Assembly: GCA_910583695.1 (NCBI GenBank)
Contig: CAJTZL010000001.1
Span: forward strand, 104,149 to 168,148
Source: an uncultured Oscillibacter sp.
GTDB taxonomy: Bacteria; Bacillota; Clostridia; Oscillospirales; Oscillospiraceae
Direction: 5' to 3'
DNA: 64,000 bases
Shown here: one piece after another, positions 50,013 to 58,880 of the stretch
How positions within the stretch are numbered: position 1 is the first letter of the stretch
Layout of the letters: each line of letters opens with the position of its first letter
Notes under the pieces: model-generated
The model's database searches: none
What the model was told of the DNA's origin: nothing
The model's input: the letters and a program-made list of their open reading frames with translations, nothing else
Made by a program: the position numbers and the translations under genes

Positions 50013-51350
50013 ATGGAAACCAAGCTGGACTCCTACCACCGGCCCGTGACGGGCCGAAACATTCTGCGCTTCGCCCTGCCCACCATCGTCATGACGGTGT
50101 TCAACACCTTCTACACCATGGTGGACGGCCTTTTCGTCTCCAACCTCATCGGCCCCGCCGCCCTGTCCGCCGTCAATCTCACCGCCCCGGCCATCGGGCT
50201 CATCACCGCCGTGTCCGGCATGCTGGCCACAGGGGGCAGTGCCGTGGTGATGAAGAAGATGGGCCAGGGCCAAGCGCGGGAGGCCTGGCAGGACTTTACC
50301 CTGCTGATTCTCACCAACGCCGCCGTCGGGGCTCTCATGATGGCCCTGGGCTACGGCCTGATGGACACGCTGCTGGGAGCCATGGGCCTGTCGGCGGAGG
50401 TCTTCGGCTTCTGCCGCGCCTACCTGAGCGACTATCTGCTGTTCACCATTCCCATTCTCCTGATGTATAACTTCTCCCTCTACCTCATCGCAGCGGACCG
50501 CTCCAGGCTGTCCCTGATCTGCACCGTGGCGGGAGGCGTGACCAACATCGTCCTGGATTATGCCTTCATCGCCCTGGCAGGCCTGGGCATCCGGGGAGCC
50601 GCCCTTGCCACGGGGCTGGGCTATTCCATCACCGCCGTGGTGGGCTTCCTGGTCTTTTGCAGGAAGGACAGCCTGCTGCACTTCCAGAAGCCGGTCTTCC
50701 GGGGCGGCGTGCTGTTCCACGCCTCCGCCAACGGCCTGTCGGAGCTGGCCACTTCCCTGGTGTCCGGAATCACCACACTGCTGTTCAATCTGGCAATGCT
50801 GCACTACGTCGGAGAGGACGGCGTGGCCGCCATCACAATCATCATGTATGTCCTGATGTTCGTCAGCGCCCTGTTCATCGGCTACTCTTACGGCGTGGCC
50901 CCCATGATCAGCTACTATCACGGGGAGGGAAGCCGGGAGAAGCTGAAAAAGCTGGTGAGGTTCAGCTTGAAGTTCATACTGGGGACCTCCGCTCTCTGTG
51001 CCGCCGTTTCCATCCTGGCGTCCCCGGCGCTGGTCGGCGTGTTCACCCGCCCCGGCACTCCGGTCTATGAGCTGGCGGTGACGGGAAACCGGCTGTGCTC
51101 CATCGCTCTGCTCTTCGTGGGACTGAACGTGTTCGCCAGCGGCATGTTTACCGCGCTGTCCAACGGCGTGGTGTCCGCCCTGCTGGCCTTCTCCCGGTCC
51201 TTTCTGTTTACCGCCGCCAGCATCCGGCTGCTGCCGGTTCTTTTGGGCGGCGTCACCGGCGTGTGGCTGGCGACGCCCGTGGCGGAGCTGCTGGGAGTGG
51301 TCATGGCGGCGGCTCTGCTGGGGCGGTACCGAAACCGGTACGGGTATTGA
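50013..51350 (+). CDS. MATE-family multidrug efflux transporter
   Basis: 445 residues with about 12 transmembrane segments in two six-helix bundles. Seen: FALPTIVMTVFNTFYTMVDGLFVSNLIGPAALSAVNLTAP and AVSGMLATGGSAVVMKKMGQGQ in the N half, and NIVLDYAFIALAGLGIRGAALATGLGYSI. It exports cationic drugs in exchange for H+ or Na+ in the cell membrane. The start at 50013 follows GGAGG. The divergent MerR gene and the 19-base-spacer promoter suggest toxin-inducible expression. Confidence 0.94.
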   Translation: METKLDSYHRPVTGRNILRFALPTIVMTVFNTFYTMVDGLFVSNLIGPAALSAVNLTAPAIGLITAVSGMLATGGSAVVMKKMGQGQAREAWQDFTLLILTNAAVGALMMALGYGLMDTLLGAMGLSAEVFGFCRAYLSDYLLFTIPILLMYNFSLYLIAADRSRLSLICTVAGGVTNIVLDYAFIALAGLGIRGAALATGLGYSITAVVGFLVFCRKDSLLHFQKPVFRGGVLFHASANGLSELATSLVSGITTLLFNLAMLHYVGEDGVAAITIIMYVLMFVSALFIGYSYGVAPMISYYHGEGSREKLKKLVRFSLKFILGTSALCAAVSILASPALVGVFTRPGTPVYELAVTGNRLCSIALLFVGLNVFASGMFTALSNGVVSALLAFSRSFLFTAASIRLLPVLLGGVTGVWLATPVAELLGVVMAAALLGRYRNRYGY

Positions 51351-51384
51351 CGCCCCGGAAAGCCTCCGCACGGAACCGCGGAGT

Positions 51385-51472
51385 CATGCAGACAGGAAAA
51401 GCGCTCTTTCCCCGCAAGGGGGACAGGAAGGCCGCCAGCGGCAGAACCGCCGGCGGCCTCCCTGTCTGCATG
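51385..51472. repeat. Nested inverted repeats in the 51351-51826 intergenic region
   Basis: A 20-base arm (51422-51441) pairs with 51447-51466 around a 5-base loop with few mismatches. A second CATGCAGACAGG copy at 51385-51396 is complementary to CCTGTCTGCATG at 51461-51472, so it competes for the right arm. No gene is seen in this 476-base gap other than this and the promoter at 51698. It may be a leader RNA switch or a small RNA. Confidence 0.5.
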
Positions 51473-51697
51473 CGCTTTCTTCCGATCCGAACGGTGCCGG
51501 CAGACGCCGGTCTCTTTGAGCAGGCTTTGTGTGCTTGCACAAGAATTTACCTAAATAATCATGCACACCGACGAAACCCGCGGTCCATGCAACTCATGGG
51601 GAATCTCCGCCCCTGCCCGCGGGGCAGATGGGAAGATATCAGCATTCTTTCAAGCTCTTCCCCTGGACACCCGGGCGTTTTCCCCGCCCGGCGTCTA

Positions 51698-51727
51698 TTG
51701 ACACTAAAAGGGAAAAAATAGTATAAT
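51698..51727 (+). promoter_or_regulatory. Sigma-A promoter of the hybrid kinase operon
   Basis: TTGACA (51698-51703), 18-base spacer, TATAAT (51722-51727), about 100 bases before the ATG at 51827. Confidence 0.82.
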
Positions 51728-51826
51728 AGAAAAACTGCAACCTGGAGTCTGCTTTGCAAGCCGGAAACGATTCCCATCTCGGATGGCCGGGCGCTTCTCT
51801 CTAGAGCGTCAGAATGGAGACTGCCA

Positions 51827-54385
51827 ATGAAAAAAACTCCAAACAAATCGGAAAGCCCGCGGGGATTTCCCCTGCTTCTCTCCATCATTCTAATTTTCTG
51901 CATGTTCGGTTCCATTGTATTCGGAGTGTCGCGGAAAATCAGTAGGGAGATGTCCGAATCCGCCATCCAGAACCTGAGCGAGAGCCTGGACCTCATTCAA
52001 AGCACCATGGAGGCCATCCTGCGGAGCGAGGTGGAGTTTCAGGGGCTGATCGCCCAGGAGATCGCCCGAGTGGAGGACCCGGAGGATTATATCCGCGGCT
52101 ATGAGAAAAACCGGACCATGTCCAAAATGTCCCTGATCCTCTCCGGGGAATCCCAGGGCATTTCCAACACCGGGGAGGCCTTTACCGAAGAGGGGCTGGA
52201 CTTCTCCGCCGGCGGCACGGTGATGGGCATGCCGGTTTCCCAGTCTTACCTGAACTATATGGGAACCTGGTCCTACACCATCAAGCATCCCGTCCGGCGG
52301 GACGGCCGGGAAATCGGAACCCTGTACGCCGAATATGTCTACGACGCCATTGACGAGTCCCTGCCGGCGGGCTTCTACAACCAGAAGGCCGCCCTCTACG
52401 TCATGGACGCGGAGAGCGAGCGCTTTGTCCTCAAGCCCAAGGGCATGGGCCAGCGAAACGCGGGACACCTGAACCTGACGGACTTCTACCGGGCCAACGA
52501 CCTCCGGGACCCTGCCATCCAGGCGGAGGTAGCTTCCTGCCTGGACAGCGGGCGTGACCTCCTGTTTTATCACGACATCCGGGGAGCGGATGCGCTGAAC
52601 TACATGTGGTCCGTCAATGGCGGGACCATCTTTCTGGTGGGCTATGTGCCGGTGGAGGCCATCCAGCAGGAGGGGCGGAGCATCAATCAGAATCTTTTCT
52701 TTGTCGTGGTCTCCATGCTGGCGGCGTTTTTCCTGTGCATCCTTCTGTACTACCTCAACTGGCAGCAGCAGGATAAGCTCCGCAGGGAGCAGGAGGAGGA
52801 GCGGAGGCTCCACAGCCAGCAGCTGGCGGAGGCCCTCCAGGCCGCCCAGATCGCCAGCGAATCCAAGACCACCTTCCTCTCCAACATGTCCCACGACATC
52901 CGCACGCCCATGAACGCCGTGCTGGGCTTCACCTCCCTACTCTCCCGAGACGCGGGGGACCCGGTCAAGGTGCGGGAGTACACGAAGAAAATCACGGCCT
53001 CCGGCCAGCACCTCCTCAGCCTGATCAACGACATTCTGGACGTCTCCAAGATCGAGAGCGGAAAGGTGGTGCTGAACCTGGAGGAATTTTCCCTCAACGA
53101 CGTGATTTCCTCCGTGGACGCCATCATCCAGCCCATGGCCCGAGCCCGGGGCCAGGGCTTCTACCTGGAAGTGACCGGGGTCCGCCATGAGTATCTGGTG
53201 GGAGACGAAACCCGGATCAATCAAATTCTGATCAACCTCCTCTCCAACGCCGTGAAGTACACGCCGGAGGGAGGCCACATCTGGCTGCGCATCATCGGGA
53301 TGAAGCAGCGCTCCAGTCAGTATGAGCACATCCGCATTGAGGTGGAGGACGACGGCTACGGGATGACCCCGGAGTACCTGACCACCATCTTCGACGCCTT
53401 CACCCGGGCGGAAAACAGCACCACCAACAAGGTCCAGGGCACCGGACTGGGCATGGCCATCACCAAGAGCATTGTGGAGCTTATGGGTGGAACCATCAGC
53501 GTCTCCAGCGAGGTGAACCGGGGCTCCCTCTTCCAGGTGGACCTGGAGCTCCGCATTCAGGAGGGACAGGCGGACCGGCAGTTCTGGGAAACACGCGGCG
53601 TCACCCGGGTCCTGGCGGTGGACGGAGACGAGGAGGACCGGGAGGACATCCAGGCCCTCATGCAGGCCACGGGGGTCCGGCTGGACGCCGCCCCCGGCGT
53701 GGAGGAGGCCCTGGCATGGATTCGGGACGGCGGGGCCTATCAGATCGCCCTGCTGGACTGGGACGCCCACGGCCTGACCGCGGCTCAGGCACTGCGGGAG
53801 GTTCTGCCGGACTCCGTGCCCATTCTGCTCCTCACCGCCTGCGGCGAGGAGAGCCTGGAAGACGCCCTGCGGATTCCATACACCCGCATCCTGGAGAAGC
53901 CCTTCTTTGTCTCCGCCTTCCAGGAGAAGATGGAGGAGCTCTGGGGAAACGCACCCGGCGAAGCCGCGCCGGAGGAGACCTGCAGCCTGGAGGGGCTGCG
54001 GTTCCTGGCCGCGGAGGACAATGAGATCAACGCGGAGATTCTGGCGGAGCTTTTGGAGCTGGAGGGGGCCTCCTGCGAAATCATGGAGAACGGCCGCCTG
54101 GCGGTGGAGCGCTTCCAGGAAGCGCCGGAGGGGCAGTTCGACGCGATTTTGATGGATGTCCAGATGCCGGTGATGAACGGCCACGAGGCCGCCCGGGCCA
54201 TCCGCGCCCTGGAGCGCCCGGACGCAGCCAGCATCCCCATCATCGCCATGACGGCCAACGCCTTTGCCGAGGACGAAAAGGCGGCCCTAGACGCCGGCAT
54301 GGACGCCCACGTGGCCAAACCCCTGGATATGGAGCTTTTGAAAAAAGTAATCCGTCATTGTGTCAGACGAAAGGAAGCATCGTGA
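51827..54385 (+). CDS. Hybrid sensor histidine kinase with two receiver domains
   Basis: 852 residues. Two transmembrane helices (about 16-36 and 290-310) enclose a 250-residue extracellular region of likely dCACHE fold. Then a coiled coil, HisKA with phospho-acceptor His356 (NMSHDIRTPMNAVLGF), HATPase (INLLSNAVKYTPEGG, DDGYGM, GTGLGMAI), a first receiver-like domain (Asp644 in LLDWDAHG, with a weakly conserved DGDEED start) and a complete second receiver (Asp777 in MDVQMPVMNG, Lys in AKPLD). The start at 51827 has AATGGAGAC upstream. The stop overlaps the start of a binding-protein gene (TGATG). It has no HPt or DNA-binding domain, so a partner lies elsewhere. Confidence 0.94.
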   Translation: MKKTPNKSESPRGFPLLLSIILIFCMFGSIVFGVSRKISREMSESAIQNLSESLDLIQSTMEAILRSEVEFQGLIAQEIARVEDPEDYIRGYEKNRTMSKMSLILSGESQGISNTGEAFTEEGLDFSAGGTVMGMPVSQSYLNYMGTWSYTIKHPVRRDGREIGTLYAEYVYDAIDESLPAGFYNQKAALYVMDAESERFVLKPKGMGQRNAGHLNLTDFYRANDLRDPAIQAEVASCLDSGRDLLFYHDIRGADALNYMWSVNGGTIFLVGYVPVEAIQQEGRSINQNLFFVVVSMLAAFFLCILLYYLNWQQQDKLRREQEEERRLHSQQLAEALQAAQIASESKTTFLSNMSHDIRTPMNAVLGFTSLLSRDAGDPVKVREYTKKITASGQHLLSLINDILDVSKIESGKVVLNLEEFSLNDVISSVDAIIQPMARARGQGFYLEVTGVRHEYLVGDETRINQILINLLSNAVKYTPEGGHIWLRIIGMKQRSSQYEHIRIEVEDDGYGMTPEYLTTIFDAFTRAENSTTNKVQGTGLGMAITKSIVELMGGTISVSSEVNRGSLFQVDLELRIQEGQADRQFWETRGVTRVLAVDGDEEDREDIQALMQATGVRLDAAPGVEEALAWIRDGGAYQIALLDWDAHGLTAAQALREVLPDSVPILLLTACGEESLEDALRIPYTRILEKPFFVSAFQEKMEELWGNAPGEAAPEETCSLEGLRFLAAEDNEINAEILAELLELEGASCEIMENGRLAVERFQEAPEGQFDAILMDVQMPVMNGHEAARAIRALERPDAASIPIIAMTANAFAEDEKAALDAGMDAHVAKPLDMELLKKVIRHCVRRKEAS

Positions 54386-55698
54386 TGAACCCTATCCCAA
54401 GAACACGGAGCCGGGCCGCCGCCTTCCTGGCGGGGCTTCTGGCCCTGTCCCTGACCGCCTGCGGCGGCAGGGCAAACCCCAAGAACCTGATTCCCCAAGA
54501 CACGGAGGAAGAGCGGGTGGTCAATTTTTTCAGCCCTATGGAAAAGTCCGACCCCAACGCGGAGAATGTGGCCCGGACCGCATCGGACCTGACGGTTATG
54601 ATGGCGGAGGAACAACTGGGCATCACCATGGTCTACCGGACCTATACGGCGGAAAACTACCAGGACAAAACCTACGACGAGGTGTCTCTGGACCGGGCCC
54701 GGAGCAATCTGGACGACATTTACCTGCTGAACCCGGATACCATCCTGACCCTGGGGGCGGAGGGAAAGCTGATGGACCTGTCGGGACTGGACAGCGTCAA
54801 GAACCTGCGGGACATCATCCTGGCCGCCAATACGGTGGACGGAAAGCTGGTGGCCATCCCCCAGGAGGTGGTGGCCTACGGGCTGTTCGTCAACAAGGAC
54901 CTCTTCGACCGGTACGGCCTTGCCCTGCCGGAGACGCCGGAGGACTTTTTGGAGTGCTGCCGGGTGTTTCGGGAAAACGGCATTGAGACCCCCGTGGGCG
55001 CCAACCGCTGGTGGCTGGAAACCTTCGTCTTCGCCCAGGCCTATGCGGACCTCTATAACGGCGGAAACACGGAGGCGGAAATCGCCGCCCTCAACAGCGG
55101 CGAGGCCCGGTACAGCGACTATCTGCGCCCCGGCTTCGAATTTCTCCAGACCCTCATCGACGAGGGCTATATCGACGCGGAGAAAGCCGCTGTCAGCGAA
55201 GCCATTGAGGGAGAGGGCCCCGACTTCCTGGCGGGGAAAACCCCCATTGTCATGGCCTACTGGGGGGCGGCGAATACGGCCACCGCCTATGGAAATACGG
55301 ACTTTGAGATGCAGGTCATCGGCTTCCCCAGCAGCCGGGGACAGATGCCGGTGATGCCCATGACGGGCATCGGCATAGGAGCGGAGGCGGAGCACCGGGA
55401 GGACGCCGCCAGGGTCCTGGAAGTGATAACCTCTGACGAGGCCCTCCAGATTTACTCGGAGACCAACCGGGTGATCTCCCCCTCCAAAAACATAAAGGTG
55501 GACTGCGTCCCCGCCCTGAAGCCCCTGAACGACCGGATTGAGGAAGGGGTTTACGTCCTGGGCTCCAACGCGGGCATGAACGTGGAGCAGTGGGGAAACA
55601 CCTGCCTGATTGTGCGGGACCTGCTGAACGGCGCGTCGGTAGACGCATGCATGGCGGCCTTTGACGAGCTGCAGGCCGCGGCCATAAATCCGGCATAA
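54385..55698 (+). CDS. ABC-type sugar-binding lipoprotein (SBP family 1), kinase-linked
   Basis: 437 residues from the ATG at 54385, coupled to the kinase stop by TGATG with AAAGGAAG upstream. A lipoprotein signal ends at LSLTAC (Cys26). The mature domain has the family-1 SBP layout: YLLNPDTILTLGAEGKLMDLSGL, VVAYGLFVNKDLFDRYGLALPETPEDFLECCRVFRENGIETP, and AYWGAANTATAYGN. No permease genes follow, only a terminator. The simplest reading is that it presents a ligand to the kinase's sensor domain; a scavenging role with a distant ABC permease is also possible. Confidence 0.9.
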   Translation: MNPIPRTRSRAAAFLAGLLALSLTACGGRANPKNLIPQDTEEERVVNFFSPMEKSDPNAENVARTASDLTVMMAEEQLGITMVYRTYTAENYQDKTYDEVSLDRARSNLDDIYLLNPDTILTLGAEGKLMDLSGLDSVKNLRDIILAANTVDGKLVAIPQEVVAYGLFVNKDLFDRYGLALPETPEDFLECCRVFRENGIETPVGANRWWLETFVFAQAYADLYNGGNTEAEIAALNSGEARYSDYLRPGFEFLQTLIDEGYIDAEKAAVSEAIEGEGPDFLAGKTPIVMAYWGAANTATAYGNTDFEMQVIGFPSSRGQMPVMPMTGIGIGAEAEHREDAARVLEVITSDEALQIYSETNRVISPSKNIKVDCVPALKPLNDRIEEGVYVLGSNAGMNVEQWGNTCLIVRDLLNGASVDACMAAFDELQAAAINPA

Positions 55699-55705
55699 AG
55701 CATCC

Positions 55706-55738
55706 AGCGCCCCAGCCGCTTCGTGCGGCTGGGGCGCT
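55706..55738 (+). terminator. Terminator of the hybrid kinase operon
   Basis: A 14-bp stem: AGCGCCCCAGCCGC (55706-55719), TTCGT loop, complement (55725-55738), then TTTT. Confidence 0.92.
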
Positions 55739-55766
55739 TTTATCCGTATGGCGGCAATCCGCCGCC

Positions 55767-55829
55767 TCAGCCCGCCAGAAAGGTGAGGCTGAATGCCAGA
55801 ACCAAAATCAGCGCAAGCATGCAGGTCAT
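55767..55829 (-). CDS. Putative 20-residue hydrophobic membrane microprotein
   Basis: A short open frame, M-T-C-M-L-A-L-I-L-V-L-A-F-S-L-T-F-L-A-G, directly downstream of the secreted-protein gene at 55842. Its ATG (55829) has AAAGGAGAAAACCG just upstream, built from the stop-codon region of the preceding gene. It is one hydrophobic helix, long enough to span a membrane. I cannot assign a function; it could be a membrane-active peptide made with the tandem secreted proteins. Confidence 0.5.
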   Translation of the reverse strand: MTCMLALILVLAFSLTFLAG

Positions 55830-55841
55830 CGGTTTTCTCCT

Positions 55842-56753
55842 TTAGCGCCCCAGGCGTTGTCCCTCTCCCCGTTCAAGGGCCGCCCGCACTTCCTCCATGG
55901 TCATGCCAGTGGTGTCCAGATGTCCCTGGCACCCTCCCTTATATTCCCCAATCACCTTCCCCTCGGAGTCGTACAGGGGGATGGTGTATTCGTGGGGGCA
56001 CGCTTCCTCAGACAGCCCGCGCAGGGCCGCGCCGCCCTTTTGCAGCTCCTCGTCCCGAATATACCCCTCGGGACGACCCTCCGGCGGGTATTCCGCCATA
56101 TGCTCCAGATCCGGCCAGTAGCCCACGTACTCCGACAGCAGGACGCTTCCATAGCTCTCCCCCTTGCTGTTCTTGGGGTAGTCCCCGTTCACCAGGGTGG
56201 CCAGCAGCGTCTCCTTCGCGGACAGGTCGCTGAGGCACTCCTCGTTTCCCACCTTCCACTCGGCCCGCCGCCCGCCGTTCTTGTCGATGAATACCTTCTC
56301 CGGGCCCTGGTAAGCCGTGGGATCGCTGTCCGGCAGCAGGGTCCCGCCCCGGCTGGCGATGAGGGCCTTGTCCCCCAGCTTGGCGTTCATGGGCACGCCG
56401 GAGGCGGGCTTTCTTTCCGGCGCGGCGGCGGGCTGTTTTCCCAGAAGGATGGTCTTGGTGCCGGAGTCATAGCCCACTTCCACACCCAACAGCTCGCTGA
56501 TGGTGCGGATGGGAAGGTAATTCGTTTTGCCTCCCGCCGCGTCGGTGTAGAGGATGCTTCCAGGAATCTTCTGGCCGTTGGCGGCCACAATGTCCTGTCC
56601 CGCCGTGATCTTCCGGGTCCCCTCCACGGAGACGTTGGCGAAGTTATAGCTCACCTTTCCCGACGCCGCCAGGGCGGTGGTCAGGCAGGCGGCTAGAGCC
56701 AGAGCCGTGACGGCTCCGCTGAGGAAGGAGGCGATATGTTTGGTCTTTTTCAT
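55842..56753 (-). CDS. Secreted protein with copper-amine-oxidase-N-like domain (tandem copy 2)
   Basis: 303 residues from the ATG at 56753 (AAAGGACTTTTATC upstream). A Sec signal (KKTKHIASFLSGAVTALALAACLTTALA) leads to the start of a Cu_amine_oxidN1-type/stalk domain: VEGTRKITAGQDIVAANGQKIPGSILYTDAAGGKTNYLPIRTISELLGVEVGYDSGTKTILLGK. The C-terminal half is specific to this pair (NGDYPKNSKGESYGSVLLSEYVGYWPDLEHMAEYPPEGRPEGYI). It is a near-duplicate of the gene at 56810. The domain may bind cell-wall polysaccharide or simply anchor. It has no clear promoter of its own and may be read from the upstream copy. Confidence 0.85.
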   Translation of the reverse strand: MKKTKHIASFLSGAVTALALAACLTTALAASGKVSYNFANVSVEGTRKITAGQDIVAANGQKIPGSILYTDAAGGKTNYLPIRTISELLGVEVGYDSGTKTILLGKQPAAAPERKPASGVPMNAKLGDKALIASRGGTLLPDSDPTAYQGPEKVFIDKNGGRRAEWKVGNEECLSDLSAKETLLATLVNGDYPKNSKGESYGSVLLSEYVGYWPDLEHMAEYPPEGRPEGYIRDEELQKGGAALRGLSEEACPHEYTIPLYDSEGKVIGEYKGGCQGHLDTTGMTMEEVRAALERGEGQRLGR

Positions 56754-56809
56754 GATAAAAGTCCTTTCTTTTTCATTCTCTGGCAGAGTGAAGACGACGT
56801 GCTGTTTTA

Positions 56810-57703
56810 TTACCAAGTTGGGCCCCGCATAATAACTTCCTGGGCCTCCTCCAGGGTCAGCCCTTCCGTATCATAATGCCCTTCACAACCCACTTTGTAC
56901 TCGCCGATGACATTCCCCTCAGAATTGTACAGGGGGATGGAGTACCAGTGGGGACACTCCTCCTTGGAAAGGCCCCGCAAGGCCGTCCCGGCCTCATGCA
57001 GCTCGGCCTCCCGGATATAGCCCTCGGGGCGGCCCTCCGGCGGATAGGCAGCCAAATGATGCAGGTCCGGCCAGTAGCCCACATAGTCCGCCAGCTGGAT
57101 ATCGCCATAGCTCTCCCCCTTGCTGTTTTTGGGGTAATCCCCGTTCACCAGGGCTTTCAGCAGCGTTTTGTCGTTTTCCTGGAGAGCTTTTTCATTTCCC
57201 ACCATCCACTCAGACTGTAACTCTCCGTTCTTGTCCCGAAACAGTTTTTCATTCCCCACGTAGGAATCCGGATCGCTGTCCGGCAGGAGGGTCCCGCCCC
57301 GGCTGGTAATGAGGGCCTTGTCCCCCAGCTTGGCGTTCATGGGCACGCCGGAGGAGGGGCTGGTCTCCGGCTTAGCGGCGGGCTGCTTGCCCAGCTGGAT
57401 GGTCTTGGTGCCGGAGTCATAGCCCACCTCCACGCCTAAAAGCTCACTGATGGTGCGGATGGGGAGGTAGTTCGTCTTTCCCCCCGCCGCGTCGGTGTAG
57501 AGGATGCTTCCGGGAATCTTCTGGCCGTTAGCGGCCACGATGTCCTGTCCCGCCGTGATTTTCCGGGTTCCCTCCACGGAGACGTTGGCGAAGTTATAGC
57601 TTACCTTTCCCGACGCCGCCAGGGCGGTGGTCAGGCAGGCGGCCAGGGCCAGAGCCGTGACGGCTCCGCTGAGGAAGGAGGCAATGTGTCTGGTTTTCTT
57701 CAT
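56810..57703 (-). CDS. Secreted protein with copper-amine-oxidase-N-like domain (tandem copy 1)
   Basis: 297 residues from the ATG at 57703 (AGGAG eight bases upstream; a GTG nine bases earlier is less likely). The signal peptide and the first 110 residues are almost identical to the next gene, as is much of the C-terminal half (YPKNSKGESYGDIQLADYVGYWPDLHHLAAYPPEGRPEGYI). Differences cluster in the middle linker (KPETSPSSG) and the end. The two arose by recent tandem duplication. A promoter motif shared with the ECF sigma gene at 59445 lies at 57755-57782, so it is likely a target of that sigma. Confidence 0.87.
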   Translation of the reverse strand: MKKTRHIASFLSGAVTALALAACLTTALAASGKVSYNFANVSVEGTRKITAGQDIVAANGQKIPGSILYTDAAGGKTNYLPIRTISELLGVEVGYDSGTKTIQLGKQPAAKPETSPSSGVPMNAKLGDKALITSRGGTLLPDSDPDSYVGNEKLFRDKNGELQSEWMVGNEKALQENDKTLLKALVNGDYPKNSKGESYGDIQLADYVGYWPDLHHLAAYPPEGRPEGYIREAELHEAGTALRGLSKEECPHWYSIPLYNSEGNVIGEYKVGCEGHYDTEGLTLEEAQEVIMRGPTW

Positions 57704-57754
57704 GGGAAACACTCCTGTCTATAGAATTTCGGGGCGGCTTGGCCCCCTGTATCA

Positions 57755-57782
57755 TAAGACGTTTGACGGCGCAAACCGCAAC
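57755..57782 (-). promoter_or_regulatory. ECF-type promoter of the tandem secreted genes
   Basis: On the minus strand GTTGCG (57782-57777), 15 bases, CGTCTTA (57761-57755). The same elements and spacing precede the ECF sigma gene at 59445. Confidence 0.75.
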
Positions 57783-57788
57783 GCCCCG

Positions 57789-58880
57789 CTATGGAAGAAT
57801 CCGGATATTTTCCACCACCCGGTTTACCGTAGTCAGGGTGAGCCCGTCGGAGGCGATTACGTCGATGTAGAGATTGTGGGCCAGGTCTGTTGTGACCACG
57901 TGAACATAGCCGTCCTTCACCACGCAAAGCCCCTCGTTTCCATTGATGGAAACATCCTCCACATAGTCGGCCCCCTCCGTGTCGATATGGAGGGAACCGG
58001 CTCCGTCGTAGAGGTATACCCAGAGCCACCGGCCCTCCCGGTCCTGATATTTGACGTACCAGTTGTACCGGCTCTCTCGGTAGGTGAAGCCCTCCGGCAG
58101 CCAGCAGATTTCCGCGTTTTCAAAATATCCCGCCTCGTGATGCAGCCGGAGGTTTGCCAGGACTTTGGTGGCCGTGGCAGCGGAAACGCCGCCGCAGCTC
58201 CGAACTACAAAGTAGAAGCCGTCGGCGAAGTTGTTGAGGCTGAGGATCACCTCCCCGTCCTTCTCCCAGAGCATGCCGGAATTCCCGTCGATGGAGAGGC
58301 CCTCCGAGCGGTCCGGGTTTTTCAGGTAGAGGTTCACATAGGCGTCCTCCGGATAGACCTCCACCCGGATGCTTCCGCCCCGGCCGTCCTCAAACTCCAC
58401 CCAGGCGTCGTACTCCCCGCCGCAGTAAGTGAAGCCCTCCGGCAGCCAGTTCACGTCCACCCGCTTGAAGTACTCCCCCAGGGTTCGGCCTCCTCCGGAT
58501 TCCTCGGCCCGCCGGATGTCCAGCTGGGTATACCGCCCCGTCACCGTCCGGGCCAGCTCCAGGGCCGCCTCTCGAAACTCCTCGGAGGCGGCGAAGGCGG
58601 TGGTGAACAGCGTTCCGATGATGGCGGCGATGACAGCCGCCATCCGCAGGGCCTTCCCGGTCCGCCGGAGGGCGGACCGCCGCCGCCGCCCGGAGGCGTG
58701 GCGCTCGATAATTTTCCGGCACCGCCGGTCCAGGCCCTCCGGCACGGCAGAGTCCGGGTCCGCCAGCAGCTGCCGGTTCAGCGCCTCCAGCCGTTCTCCC
58801 TCCCGGAGCATTACATCTTCCATCAGCAGGGCGAACAGGGCGTCCTCATACTGTTCAAGCAAGCGTTCTTGCCGCGTCAT
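57789..58880 (-). CDS. Membrane anti-sigma factor with two DUF4367-like extracellular repeats
   Basis: 363 residues. The first 75 are cytoplasmic and helical, followed by a basic patch (GRRRRSALRRTGKALR) and one transmembrane helix (about 80-100: MAAVIAAIIGTLFTTAFA). The outside part contains two repeats, each beginning NWLPEGFTY / CWLPEGFTY and running through a strand-rich body with YVxLYLKNPDRSEGLSIDGNxG and VSINGNEGL segments: a DUF4367-like pattern. The gene overlaps the sigma gene by 26 bases. The likely role is to hold the sigma factor inactive until a cell-envelope signal is received. Confidence 0.85.
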   Translation of the reverse strand: MTRQERLLEQYEDALFALLMEDVMLREGERLEALNRQLLADPDSAVPEGLDRRCRKIIERHASGRRRRSALRRTGKALRMAAVIAAIIGTLFTTAFAASEEFREAALELARTVTGRYTQLDIRRAEESGGGRTLGEYFKRVDVNWLPEGFTYCGGEYDAWVEFEDGRGGSIRVEVYPEDAYVNLYLKNPDRSEGLSIDGNSGMLWEKDGEVILSLNNFADGFYFVVRSCGGVSAATATKVLANLRLHHEAGYFENAEICWLPEGFTYRESRYNWYVKYQDREGRWLWVYLYDGAGSLHIDTEGADYVEDVSINGNEGLCVVKDGYVHVVTTDLAHNLYIDVIASDGLTLTTVNRVVENIRILP

